Below, in pieces: positions 33,062-44,163 of a stretch of 64,000 nt of DNA; the first letter of the stretch is position 1, and each line of letters opens with the position of its first letter. The stretch comes from Filobasidium wieringae. Its lineage: Eukaryota > Basidiomycota > Tremellomycetes > Filobasidiales > Filobasidiaceae. The stretch is from contig BCIV01000015.1 of assembly GCA_001600055.1 (NCBI GenBank), positions 1-64,000 on the forward strand, given 5' to 3'. The notes under the pieces were generated by a model. That model was not told the origin of the DNA. It searched no databases and saw only the letters and a list, made by a program, of their open reading frames with translations. A program made the position numbers and the translations under genes.

Positions 33062-34440
33062 TCACTTTTTCTGCTCAGCGACTTGGTTGATCAATCCTTT
33101 CCCTCCGAGCGCGGAGGCGATATTCTTCAAGGCCTGTACTTCCATCTATTATCCCAGGAGAAAAACAAGAATAAAGAATCAGTGCTAGTTCCTGAGCGCG
33201 GGATGAGATGGAGAAAGGAGATGGAGGGGGGGATGGGGGGAGGACTGACCTTCTTTTGAGTTCCCCGAGCTTCGGTACCCATATGAGGGAGGAGGGTGAT
33301 ATTGTCCATCTCAACGAGCCGAGGGTCGATGTGGGGTTCGTCGGGGAAGACGTCCAATCCGGCGGAGAAGAGCTGATGACAAGGACGTACGTGATTTGAT
33401 TAGCCGCGGTCTCGAGGCGTATGAATCGGGACGATCGACGAGCTCACCTTTCCGGATTTAAGAGCACTGATGAGTGCTTCTTGATCTACCACGCCTCCTC
33501 TTGCCGTGTTGACCAATACGGAACCATCCTTCATCTGTCCAAACTGTTCTTCCCCGAAAGATCCCTTGGTCTTCTCGTTCAAGGGCAAGTTCAAGCTGAC
33601 GACGTCGCTCTTCTTGAGAAGTTCTTCCTGGCTCTTGATATAGGTACAGGGGAAATCGGGTTCCTCCTTGAGCGGGTTCCGGTTATGGTAGATCACCTCC
33701 ATTCCCAAAGCGGTGCTCATCTTTCCAACGACCTTTCCGATCCCACCCATCCCGATGATCCCCAAAACCTTGCCTTGAGGATCATGGGCGGGTTTCAAAC
33801 CGGCCTTCCATTTCCCCGACCTGGCGTTGAGTTCTGCTCGGTGGTATTGTCTCAAAGAAGAGATGATCAGGTAAAGAGCGGTAGTGGCGGTAGCATCATC
33901 CACGGCACCAGGGGTATGGGAGACTTGGATCCCGCGCGAAGAGGATTGAGCGATATCGATCTGATCGTACCCTGCTCCGTTGTGGCAGATATATTTCACA
34001 GAGGAGGGAAGTTTGGAGATGAGTTCCGAATCGAATACCCCGATGGAGTTTGCGGAATCGTTGTGTCTGTGGTGGAAAGGACGAGGTATTCAGGTGAGAG
34101 AGGTACATAAGCTACAGAGGCAAATGGGCTTACCGGTAAATAGCGTTGATTTCCTTATATTTCCCCTCCAAATCCTTGAAGAACTCTTCCCTGCTCTCGC
34201 TGGTGAAAGGCTAACGAAGCGTTCTCTCGTCAACGGAATAGCCTTCGATCGACCGATCAACAGGACTCACGACAACTTCGGCATCGGCCTCTCCTAAGAT
34301 TTGTTTGGCATCCTCGGTAGCCCAGACGAGGTTCTGCTTGACGTTACCTGACCACGTGGATAGACGTCAGTTTGAGCTGGTTTCAACGGGATCTAGCTGA
34401 GGAAGGGGTACGTACCACAGATGAGTACTTTAGAAGGCAT
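33062..34440 (-). CDS. D-2-hydroxyacid dehydrogenase, glyoxylate/hydroxypyruvate reductase type
   Basis: NAD(P)-dependent D-isomer-specific 2-hydroxyacid dehydrogenase, most like fungal glyoxylate reductase (Gor1). The ATG at 34440 opens MPSKVLICG, interrupted by an intron. The substrate domain contains the loop ICHNGAGYDQIDI. The Rossmann motif is LGIIGMGGIGKVVGK with YHNRN downstream, and the Arg-containing motif is NTARGGVVDQEAL. Then come GLDVFPDEPHI (Asp/Glu motif with catalytic Glu) and LLPHMGTEARGTQ with the catalytic His. The last exon ends INQVAEQKK at 33062. Five or so exons. Its Gor1-type relatives reduce glyoxylate to glycolate. Next to and divergent from the OGG1-NOC4 gene, with a spacer of about 350 bp. 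Confidence 0.92.
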
Positions 34441-34791
34441 GTTTATGAGTGTGTTTGTGTGATGTAGTGAAGACGAATGAGAGCGAGTCAAAGTCAGAAA
34501 GTGGTTGAGTGGAAATTGAGAACGACGGTTCTTATAAGAAACGGTCAAACGGGGCATCTACCAGCGTTCGGACCGGAAACGCCGGTGAGTGGTGACCGGG
34601 TTTGTCACGTGAAACTGGATAATTCCCCGGTGAATGGGATGACGATCGACTTGTTCTCGTCGCTTGGAAATCAGGTTTCTCAGTTCATCGACAGCGATAT
34701 CACTCAAACTTTGGGAGAAGATACAAACGACATCCTGTTCTTCCTTAGACCAAGCTATCTACCCCGCCGCCGCTTTCTCTTTCGGTCCATC
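34441..34791. other. Divergent promoter region
   Basis: About 350 bases separating the start codons of the reductase (-) and the OGG1-NOC4 gene (+); a shared bidirectional promoter. No TATA box recognised. Contains GTCACGTG (E-box like CACGTG) near 34606. Confidence 0.45.
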
Positions 34792-37700
34792 ATGTCGAGC
34801 GCCAGAAGACCTCCATTCCCCTCAGGCTGGAATTCAATCGATCTGACACTGGACGACCTGTGTCTCCGAAAGTAAGTCAGATCTGTATTCCGTACGATGC
34901 GATGCTTTGGGAAGATATTACGATGTTGATTACGGAATTTCTAGTACGCTCCCGGTTGGCCAGACGTTTATTTGGCACCGACACCCACTCCCGATCGTTC
35001 AACGGGAACTGCAAGTACAAGATGAAATCGCTGATCATTTCGATCCTGCTATCGCGCAGTCCGATCCGAAAGATTTCACTTCGATCACAGGGCAAGATGC
35101 TGCTTCGAATGCGATCAGTACAATAATCAAATCCGAGCCTGAACCTGAAGACCTCCTTCCCGTATCCCTAAACGAAAAACCGGCGATCAGCTCAATATCA
35201 AATACAACCCTGAAACAAGAGAACACAAATGATGTCGAATCAACACCAGAGGATGAAGCGGAAGAAGAACAAGCAACAGAAGAGTATTCCCGTATCATCC
35301 CTTCCCCCGACCGAGTATTGTTCCTCCGTCAAACCTCCTCCAAGTTATATTACACCTCTCTTCCCTCCCCACCTCCCGGCATCGATCCTCATCATTCCGA
35401 ACCCAATTCCACATCCCCGATGAACCTTGAAGAACTGGATCTAAATTACCTGACGAAACATTTCCAACTCCCCCCCTCCCCACTCTCCCCCGCACTGACA
35501 CTGAAGGAGCAATACGCTCATTGGGCTCGACTGGACCCTTTAGTGTTCGGGAAGAGTTGGGAGAGAGGGTTTACTCCGAGGGGCGTGAGGGTATGTAGGA
35601 CTGATCCTTGGGAATGTCTGGTTTCGTGAGTCCCCTTTATCTTTACATCGAGAGTTTGATGCAGGGAGAGGAAGGAAGAGATAGGGGTAGAGTGGGGGGT
35701 TCGGGGCGGTGATTATGTTGGTTTCTCGGCTCTTGGGCTGATTTGAATTGTATTCTCTGTATCTTTCCTATATCATGAAATGCATCGTGTCGAACTTCCC
35801 ATGGGCTTGATATTGACGTTTTATCATACCGAACGATCGGGAACATCGACACACAGGTTCATCACTTCCTCTGCGAACAATGTACCCCGGATCACATCTC
35901 TCCTACACAAGCTATGCGGACATTACTCCCCTATCCTCATGACCCTTGCGAACCCCGATCTCGCAGTTCACTCTGGCCCGATAACGCATCAGACAGGAGC
36001 GGAAGAAGTCCCACTAGACCTCACGGGGTATACGGAATACCGAGCATTCCCACAACCTTCTGTCTTACTGGCGGATCCTGATCTGGAAAAAACCCTGCGT
36101 ACATTAGGGTTCGGTTATCGAGCTAAATTCATCGCCAGTTCTCTGGAACTGTTGGTCTCGGAACACGGCTCAGAGGCCTTGGGGGAAGGACGTAATGGGA
36201 CTCATGATAATCGAGGCATAGTCGATTTTCTGCACAGACTGGGGTTACCGGAAGAGGGGCTCGAGGTGGGACAATGGAGGGTCGAGATGATTCGGTTGAA
36301 AGGCGTCGGGAGGAAGGTTGCGGATTGTATTGGGTTGTTGAGTTTGAACCAGGTAAGTGATCACGGTGAAACGCGAGTCACGTGATGCTGACTATCCATT
36401 TTATTGGGAAACCTCCACCTTTTCTCGCCGTGGCTCTCCAGCCGAACGTTGTCCCGATCGACACTCATCTCCAACAAATCGCAGCCAGACATCCAAGCTT
36501 CCCAAACAGGTTGAAGGGGAAATCGACCTCGTCAGAATTAGTCTACACACAGGTTCAGGAGTTCTTGACCGCTCTTTGGGGAGGAAACGACGAGATAGAT
36601 ATCCATCCCGGGAACGGATACGCAGGTTGGGCTCAAGCTGTCATGTTCGCTGCAGACCTCAAGGGAGTCAGTAAAGCGGAGTTGGGGAATGGGAATGGGA
36701 AGGATTCACCTAGTGGGAGCGATTCGGGGAGGAAAAGAAAGGCGGAAGATGGCGAGGAAGAGAAACCTAAGAAATCGAGTAAAAGGAGTTCGTTAGGGAA
36801 GAACGTAAAGACTGAACCTTCCACGGAATCTGCGAAAGGGACCAAGACCGCTTCTCAACCTTCAAAAGCTCGAGCTCTCAAACTCATCCCCACTCTCGAA
36901 GCTGAATTACTGGGATCGACCTACAACCCTAATCCCCTCATTCCCCTCCTCTCCCTCGCCCGACACCCGGACCCAGAAGTGGTCCATAAGTCCATCTGGG
37001 CATTATACAGAGTGTTCACTCGATATATCACCGATAATCGTCTCCAAGGAATCGGGCTGTACACTTTCGAAAGAAATACCTCGAAATCATCGTCGACGGA
37101 CGAAAGCAAGCTGGTCAAAAGATGGATGGAGGAGAGGGTTTACGAATACGCCGATATCCTCGCAGGACTACTGAGGGACGTCGAACCGAGTCTAAGGAAA
37201 TCAGGATCAAGTTTGATCTTCTCCCTCCTCCCTGCTCTCTCGGAAAACCTGTCAAACTCTATGAACCGACCGTTGATCGCGACTGCCTACCTGACTTATG
37301 TCCTCAAGTCGTTGGTACTACCTACCGTCTCCCTCAGAGGATCCACTCCTTCATCCCCTCCTCAATCTTCTTCCTCGAAATCTTTGACTCCAGGAAACAA
37401 CCCTTCAGGACAATGGAGTACCGTACCCGAGAACCAAATCATGACCAAGGTCAGGGCTTCTACTATGATCACCCTGCCAGGGGATGTAATTCACGATGCT
37501 AGCAAGAAATTGGCGGACTACGATGATCTGAGATGGGCGGTCTTCAAGGGATTCTCGTGAGTACACCCAAGGCGTGCCCTGGCCGTCGTATAATCGCTGA
37601 CGATTTCCACGAACAATAGTACCCTGATCGAATCATACCAAACCGCTTCAGAACCAATCCCAGAAGGATTAACGGGCAACATCCTCTCCCTCATCCTTCC

Positions 37701-39125
37701 CCTCCATAATCTCCCTCAGAACGCGGAGGATATCAACGAATTCTACCTCCCCCACCTTTCCAAAAAACCTAGCAAAACCTCGTCTTCCTCCAAAAAGACC
37801 GCCAAGCCTAGTAAGAACGGTTCCAAACCCAATGCTCAGAGCTGGATGGATTTCTTCGAGTCGTCCGAGGACGAATCTTCAGAGGATGAACAGATCGAGA
37901 TTGAGGTGGATAAGAAGACGGGGAATAAGAAAAAGAGGATGAAGAAGGTGAAGGTTAAGAAGGACGTGCATAGTTTGGTTTGGAGCGTTCAGAGTCAGAA
38001 AAAGGTGTTTACGGATTGTTGGTTGGCTTTGTTGGGTCTTCCGTGAGTTGTGCTCTGGAAAGTATCCACGATAACGGGACTGAGCTGACTGAAGGATCTG
38101 CGATCGGATAGGATGACGACGGCAGAGACGAGATCGATCTTGCTCGTACTGCACTCGGTACTCTTCCCCAACTTGATTCGTGGACGGGTCATCAGGATAA
38201 CGGATTGGTTAGGTGGATTATGTGATGAAGGTGGACCTCTTGCTTTGCTCTCTTTGAACGGGTTGTTCATCTTGATGAGCAACTACAACTTGTGAGTGCA
38301 ACGGTTACTTCATCCGTTCGTCCACACAGCTGACTGGTGGCTTTTCCCACTGCAGGGAATACCCTCATTTCTACCGAAAACTTTATGGGTTCATGGATAG
38401 GGAGGTTTTGCATGTCAAGTACCGAGCGAGGTTCTTCAGGTTGACCGAGACTTTCTTGAGATCACCGTGAGTCTATCCACGTTCGCCTCACGGGGTTCCC
38501 ACTAACTTAGTTCTTGCCCGATCAGTCTCCTCCCTGCTTCTTTGGTGGCATCTTTTGTCAAGAGATTGGCAAGACTCTCCCTCGCAGCACCACCTTCATC
38601 TGCAGTCATGACTATTCCCTTCATCTACAACATGCTCAAACGACACCCATCTTGCATGGGAATGTTACATCGACCTACCGCTATAGTCGCTCCATCCCTT
38701 TCGGACGAAGACGAGCTCGACTCTGATCCTTACAACGTGGATGAGCAGGACCCTTTAAAGACTGGAGCGATCGATTCCAGTCTATGGGAGTTGAAGAGTC
38801 TTCAGAGGCACTACTTGAGCCATGTCTCGACGATGGGCAAGATCTTCGAAGAGGTGTTCACCAAGCCTGAATTCAACTTGGATGATTTCCTTGACCATAC
38901 CTATGCTACAGTAAGTCCTAGCCGTGTAGTTGGGTCTTCTTTCGATCTGCCGCTAACTTGACCTTTCTCTCTCCACAGCTTTTCGAGACGGAAGTCAAGC
39001 GAAGACTGAAGAACCCGCCAGCACTTGCGTTGGACAAGGTGGCAAACCCTTTCCCTTCCGCTAAGAGTGAAAAGTCGGAAGATGAGAAGCTGGATGTGAT
39101 CGGGGAACTCTTCACCTTTGGTTGA
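34792..39125 (+). CDS. OGG1-NOC4: OGG1 8-oxoguanine DNA glycosylase joined in frame to NOC4 ribosome-biogenesis factor
   Basis: Exons 34792-34871, 34945-35625, 35857-36352, 36442-37556, then five more to the stop at 39123-39125, all in phase. First half: OGG1, which excises 8-oxoguanine and nicks the strand. Visible are LPVGQTFIWHRH, DPWECLVSFITSSANN, GFGYRAKFI, the helix-hairpin-helix LKGVGRKVADCIGL (catalytic Lys), VPIDTHLQQIA (catalytic Asp) and AGWAQAVMFAADLK, the usual end. An acidic insert of about 100 residues sits near residues 80-180. Then a Lys/Ser/Glu linker with NLS-like GRKRKAED and KKSSKRSS. Second half: NOC4/UTP19 of the small-subunit processome, from LIPTLEAELLGS, through WMDFFESSEDESSEDE, to the CBF/Noc domain EYPHFYRKLYGF, VKYRARFFRLTETFL, FVKRLARLSL and SSLWELKSLQRHYLS. 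The two halves share the 1,115-nt exon with no stop and no ATG between them. Confidence 0.9.
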
Positions 39126-40912
39126 ACGTGTAGCTCTAATCGTCGTCTACAGTATGTATAATCAATGTATGCATCGGCGATTGAACCTACTATCCTCCTC
39201 GCCCTCGCTCTTGTCGCCCTCGTCAGCAGTGTCTTTTGCCGCCTCATCTTGTTAGACAAAGCCAGGATACTCCGGATCACATCTGTTGTCGCCTATCTCT
39301 GCCTCTGCAGTCTCACTCTCGCTGTTCCTCCCGTTCTTGTTGGAGACAAAGCCAGGGAACTCTGGATCGTATTCTTCCTTGAACGAGAGTTGAATTCGAC
39401 AAACAAGCCTGAGTGCTAGGAAAGGTTTCTGTTTCTCCCATGCTCAAATTTGTTCTCAAGTTTATTGATCTAACTGTCCACTGTAAACTCCTTATTGTAG
39501 AACCTTGGATAGTAGTGTTCTAAGAGACAGATGTCAAATGTCCATCTATATATACTTAGATCCACCAGCTGGACTTTGGTTGCTTCAATCTAGACACCTG
39601 ATAAGACACTATACCTCCGGATTGCATGGTCAATATGTTGGAAGGAGAGACTCCACAGCAAATAAGTAACGGTCACAAAACATTTGGCCTTGTTTCCATA
39701 GAACGACACCAGATGCCTTAGCTGCATAACTTTTTACGTTTGAACTTACGCGTGGATTCTTTGATCCCCAAGTTCTTACTCGTCTATCGGCTAGGATGCG
39801 CGCCTCTCATTGATTCGATATTATTTTTGAGATTATCTATTGTGACTATTGCAGGACTCGACCTGCAAGTTCTTCTTGTCTATCGGCTGGATATATCCTC
39901 CTCCAGAACTCACTCCGATAGGAAATGTCTTCTTGCTCAACTTTTTTAGGCCGAAGTTCACGATCATCCCCTATCTTTAGCATTCAATCCAAATCATGAT
40001 AGTGGCTGTGACCAAGAGGCGGAGAGATCACCTGGATGTGAACCTCCTGCTCACTTCAGGTAGTACTTGACCGACACAGTAGACCTTTCCATATTTCCAG
40101 ACCAGTAATGGCGAGGCACATGCTGGATCAGATTGTACAACTGAACATCACACCCAGTAGGGCTGTCCCTGAAGAAATACCACAGAGCTTACATATGCGC
40201 CTCGTCAAGCATCTGGCTGCCTATTTCAGAGAGCCTTGTCAGATGAGCTGTCGTAAGTGAGACACCACCCGCTCTCAAGGTTGACTCACGCCCACTTCTT
40301 TCCTTCAAGCCTGGGACGAACATATTGCGACACTTGTTTGTTCGGGTCCCAACAGGCTTATACTCCCTCTTGGGTATCGGTCAGCAGCGAGGAGCTTGAT
40401 ATTGTGATCATGACAATAAGTCGCGGCGGTCGCGCGCCACTCCGTCATTGGACAATCGCTTATCACTCCCAGACATTGCGAGTAGGACTAGATCGGCACT
40501 GGTATCGGTATCGCGCTCCTTGATCCTGAACATAATTTAGCTCATCGATCGTTGTTGACGGCTTGCTTAACCCCCTCAGGTTGCATGCTAAGAGTTGAAC
40601 GAACGAGTCACTTTGCGCAGAAACGACATCATCATGCATCATCGAGTATACAATGCACTAAAAGCGCCTCCAACGAGTTTTTTTTCCAACAGCAGACTAC
40701 GAGTTACGAGCGCGGACGAGCAATTCCAAGCCGGGGCATTATGAAAACGAGTTTAAGTCTATCGAATGTTATCCTAGAGATTTTTGTGTGGGTTTTTCGT
40801 GATTTTCGTTTTTTTATCAGAGCGAGAGCAAGAGAGTAGGAAAGTTTTTTTGTACCAAAGGATCCGGGGGACCGGGCGAGCGAGCGACGAACGGACGACC
40901 CCGAACGGAGGA
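39126..40912. other. Gene-poor region with decayed repeats
   Basis: Nearly 1.8 kb between convergent genes. On the minus strand, 39190-39425 contains a twice-repeated coding-like unit (see separate entry). At about 39760-39900 two similar words, GTTCTTACTCGTCTATCGGCT and GTTCTTCTTGTCTATCGGCT-like, recur about 90 bases apart, so a second decayed repeat. No intact gene is visible and the remainder is AT-richer than its neighbours. Confidence 0.5.
39190..39425 (-). pseudogene. Broken coding remnant with duplicated DPE-(F/Y)-PGFV units
   Basis: Read on the minus strand, one frame gives EEYDPEFPGFVSNK, then an acidic stretch, then CDPEYPGFV followed by a stop and a further acidic stretch (DEAAKDTADEGDKSE). 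The repeat of the same motif and the acidic composition look like a decayed tandem-repeat gene. It has no start, no splice sites that I can place and an internal stop. It could equally be non-coding purine-rich sequence. Confidence 0.3.
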
Positions 40913-43105
40913 TCACCAAGTCCTGGTCTTCAACAACAAATCGCCCCCGCCCATCTCCAACCCCAAACAAGCCTTCAAGAACGCCTCGAGCCCTTGTCTC
41001 TGCCTGTTGAGCGAGTTGACGACGTCATCGCCCGGCTTGACGAGCGGAGCTTTGAGCATGTACGAGAGGAGGGAGAGTACGGGGTAGAGCGGTTGGAACG
41101 GGATTTGATCCTCGGAAGGCAAGTCGGTCGAGTCCGAGGGGATGGGTCGGTAGGTGATTCGGGACATGAGTTCGGCCAGGATGGTGAGGTCCAAGATCAG
41201 GGGGGTAGCCAAGAGCGAGTCCTACGAAAGAAAAACGGGTCCGGTCAACCGGGTGATCCTCGCGCGCGACCGACGGGGGAAAGGCAAGACTCACCTCGCA
41301 GATGTTGAAGACGGACAACGTGTTCCTCCCTCCCATCAAGAGTTCCGAATAATACTCATCCATCGCCCTCTTATCGTCCCCCACGGCAGGTGCGTACTTG
41401 ATGACGACCAGATGATCCGGATGTTCCCCCTTCTTCTCTCCCTTCTTGGCGGGCGCGTAGAGCAGGTGGTTGGCGGCGACCATGTCATCGACGACGGACG
41501 ATTTGGAGATCTCTTTGGATCGGAATTGACGCTGAGAGGAGAGGTTTTTCCCATCGTTGTTCCCCAGGTGGTTGTAGGATGCGATGCTCAGCGGTTTGAT
41601 CCCGGCGTTGACGAGGAATTCAGTGACGACGGATTTGAACTTTGTCTGTCCGGCTGTGAGCGGGCGAGCGAGCGTGGGCGGAAGCGAGAGCGAGCGCGTC
41701 AGTACCTCACCTCCCTCCAAAACGCCGCCCCACCCCCACGCAAGACTCACACTTGAAATCGTCCCCCGCGATGAAACTGCCATACCTCTCGGCGAGCTCG
41801 ATACAACCGGGTACGAACGTGTTGGAGGGTGAACCGTTGATGTACGCGTGTCCATCTAGGATGGAGGCTATGGCGAATATCGTGGAGGGTGATACTTCCT
41901 CGTGAGAATTTTTCACGGCGGCTGCGAGGGGCGAGGGGCGAAGGGCGAGGGGCGAAGGGCGAGGGGCGAGGGGCGAGAGACGGGAGACGGTCAGGATCCA
42001 CAGACCCGTACCTCTTTACATCCTCCAGACTCACCCAAAAGATTATCGGCCGTATCGTTGACCCCCTGGATCAACTCCGAGTACCTCTCCGTATTAGCCG
42101 TCCAGAGCACGACGACCTTGTCCAACCCCTTGCTCCTCTTGAACTCCCTTATATCCCGTCGAATCCTCTGCACGTGTTCCCACTTGTCCATCCCGGGGAT
42201 CAGATTGTCCGCCCGGGTCTCCTGGTTGGCGGCGATGAAATCGGGGTAATAGATGGAGGGGAGGGGCGGGTCCATTTCCGATCGCATAAGAGGGGCGATC
42301 TGGCGTTGCAAGTCGTAATCCAAAACCTGAGCCCTCTGCATGGCCCGATCGAGGGGCATGGCGTTGATGTCCCATCCGCCCAGTACGAGATCGTCAGGAT
42401 GGACCATCGGTAGCATGCTAAAGAGCGGGACGTTGACGTCCTTCCCCGTCTCCCCGTCGTGACCCAATCGGACGGTCGAGGCGCGGACGAGGGAACCGAT
42501 GTAGTTTGGGAGGACGGGTCCTCGTTTGGTGCGCCAGGTGATGGAGTGTCGGTTCGCGAGGAGGGTGGCGGCGACGGTGGTCCCGTTGTTCCCCCCGATC
42601 CCTACGAGCATCAGTCTGCGCGGGGGCGACGGAGCGTTAAAGCGTTGGAGTGGGGGGACGAGACCGTCAGAACCTCATCCAGCGAGAACGAGAAAACGAC
42701 CCGACCCACCCGACTTTAGGTACGTTCAAATCCGTCTTAAATTCATACTTCTCCTCCGTCTTCCTCACCTCCATCCCCCCTTCAGTCCCTGTGAGAGAGA
42801 GAAGCGCGCGCAAAAAGGAAAAAATCGCGTATCAGTTTCCCAACTTATTCCCCCTCCCAATCAATTCCCCCTTTTCCCTCCCAACTGTAAGACTCACTGC
42901 GGACCACATTCCCGCGATCGACAAACAAACTCCTCACCTCGTTCTTCTCATCGTCGTACCTAGTCCCCTGATCGTTGACCCGGAAAAGACCGCCCGGTGG
43001 GGTTCTCGCGGCCGTTGGGTGGACTTGTTGTTCGTCCCCGTTGAGGGGCGCTGGGGCTGGAGCTGGAGAGGGGGAGGGGGAGGGGGGGATGGGAATGGGA
43101 GACAT
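40913..43105 (-). CDS. INO1: Inositol-3-phosphate synthase
   Basis: NAD-dependent isomerase converting glucose-6-phosphate to 1D-myo-inositol 3-phosphate, the first step of inositol synthesis, cytosolic. The ATG at 43105 begins a Pro/Ala-rich head ([12 protein letters not shown]), then [14 protein letters not shown]. Core motifs: [16 protein letters not shown] (NAD-binding loop, restored by splicing after VPKVG), [36 protein letters not shown] with [31 protein letters not shown] (active site), [10 protein letters not shown], and near the end [13 protein letters not shown]. It stops at 40915-40913 after LKTRTW. Six introns or so, GC- and pyrimidine-rich, all in phase. Upstream is a 1-kb spacer shared with a divergent hypothetical gene, where inositol-responsive elements would be expected; I could not identify any with confidence. 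Confidence 0.96.
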
Positions 43106-44163
43106 CTCTCTCTCGTCGGGTGTTATCCGTTGTGTGTATGTGCGAGGCGAGGCGAGGCGAGGGAAGTGGCGAGTCGCGGGAGTTGTATATGAAATGGACG
43201 TGGGCGTGGAATTAACAAGTTATCAAAGGAGGAGCGGCCGAGTGTTTGCTTCCTCGATGAGTCTGAGCGGTCACGGAAGGGTCAAAGGAGGGTCAGCGGG
43301 GGGATCTTCTTGCGACCAGGTTCACCGGTACAGAGCACAGGAGCAGGGGAGCAGAGGAGCACGAGCAGGGCATCAGGGGATGATGGGATGATGATTCCCA
43401 TAAGAACCAGGATCATCCACCGTCCACCGTGCCATCATCGACCACCAACGATCCTCCCGATCCACGCACGCACGGACGGTTCGTCTTCCTTTCCACTCGA
43501 CCGGGCACCATGGGTTTCGTGCTCCGCGTGTCGACGAGGGTTGACAAAGGAGGCCAACAAAGAGACGAAAGGAGAAAGGCCAACAAAGAATCGAAACGAA
43601 AAGCAAGCAAGCAAGCAAAGACAGGACCCCGGCACTCACGTTATGTTTACTAGACAAGGTGTTGGAGAACATATACTAGGGATATATGGCTCGATGAGGG
43701 TGTGGTGGTTGTTCACTTGGGGTGGGTTGCGGGGGTTGGGCGAGGTTGGTTGGTGCAAGTGATGAGCGGAGTATATGAGTGTGAGTTGCAGTGGTTGATC
43801 GTTGATTGTTGATGTCCACCATGTCCACTTTATATCCCAACCACTCGATCACCCAACCATCACAAACACAAACACGCACGCACAATCCCCCGTTCCCTCG
43901 CCCTCGCCCGCACGTTGTCGCACCGGAGCGTTCCCAGCCCAGCGCCATGCCATAGCGGTACGGGAGTGGAATTAGATCCGTCGTTTCTTCCGGGTGGGGC
44001 ACGGAGGGGGCAGGGGGGAGGGGGCACAGCAGAGATAAGCTGGGGGATGATCCGCGGTACGAAGGAGGCTGGGGGGATGGTCGGTTCATTATCTGCATTA
44101 TCTGGGATGTGCATCGTTTCAATCTCGACCAGCGATCTGTGACAAATGTGAGACGGTGGAAAG
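43106..44163. other. GC- and repeat-rich divergent spacer
   Basis: About 1.05 kb between the INO1 start (-) and a hypothetical gene (+). It holds short tandem words (GAGCAGGGGAGCAGAGGAGC near 43340, AAGCAAGCAAGCAA near 43602-43618) and strong purine/pyrimidine strand bias. Several long overlapping open frames arise from that bias and are not supported as genes. Confidence 0.5.

Noticed and set aside
33421..34110. 229-codon plus-strand open frame
   Set aside because: Exact antisense of the glyoxylate-reductase exons, which carry clear conserved motifs; the plus frame has none.
35628..35856. Possible extra exon in the long OGG1 intron
   Set aside because: The flanking exons join in phase to give SFITSS, the conserved OGG1 sequence, so the 231-nt interval is best read as one intron.
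41154..41756. 200-codon plus-strand open frame
   Set aside because: Antisense to INO1 exons; composition reflects GC-rich coding on the other strand.
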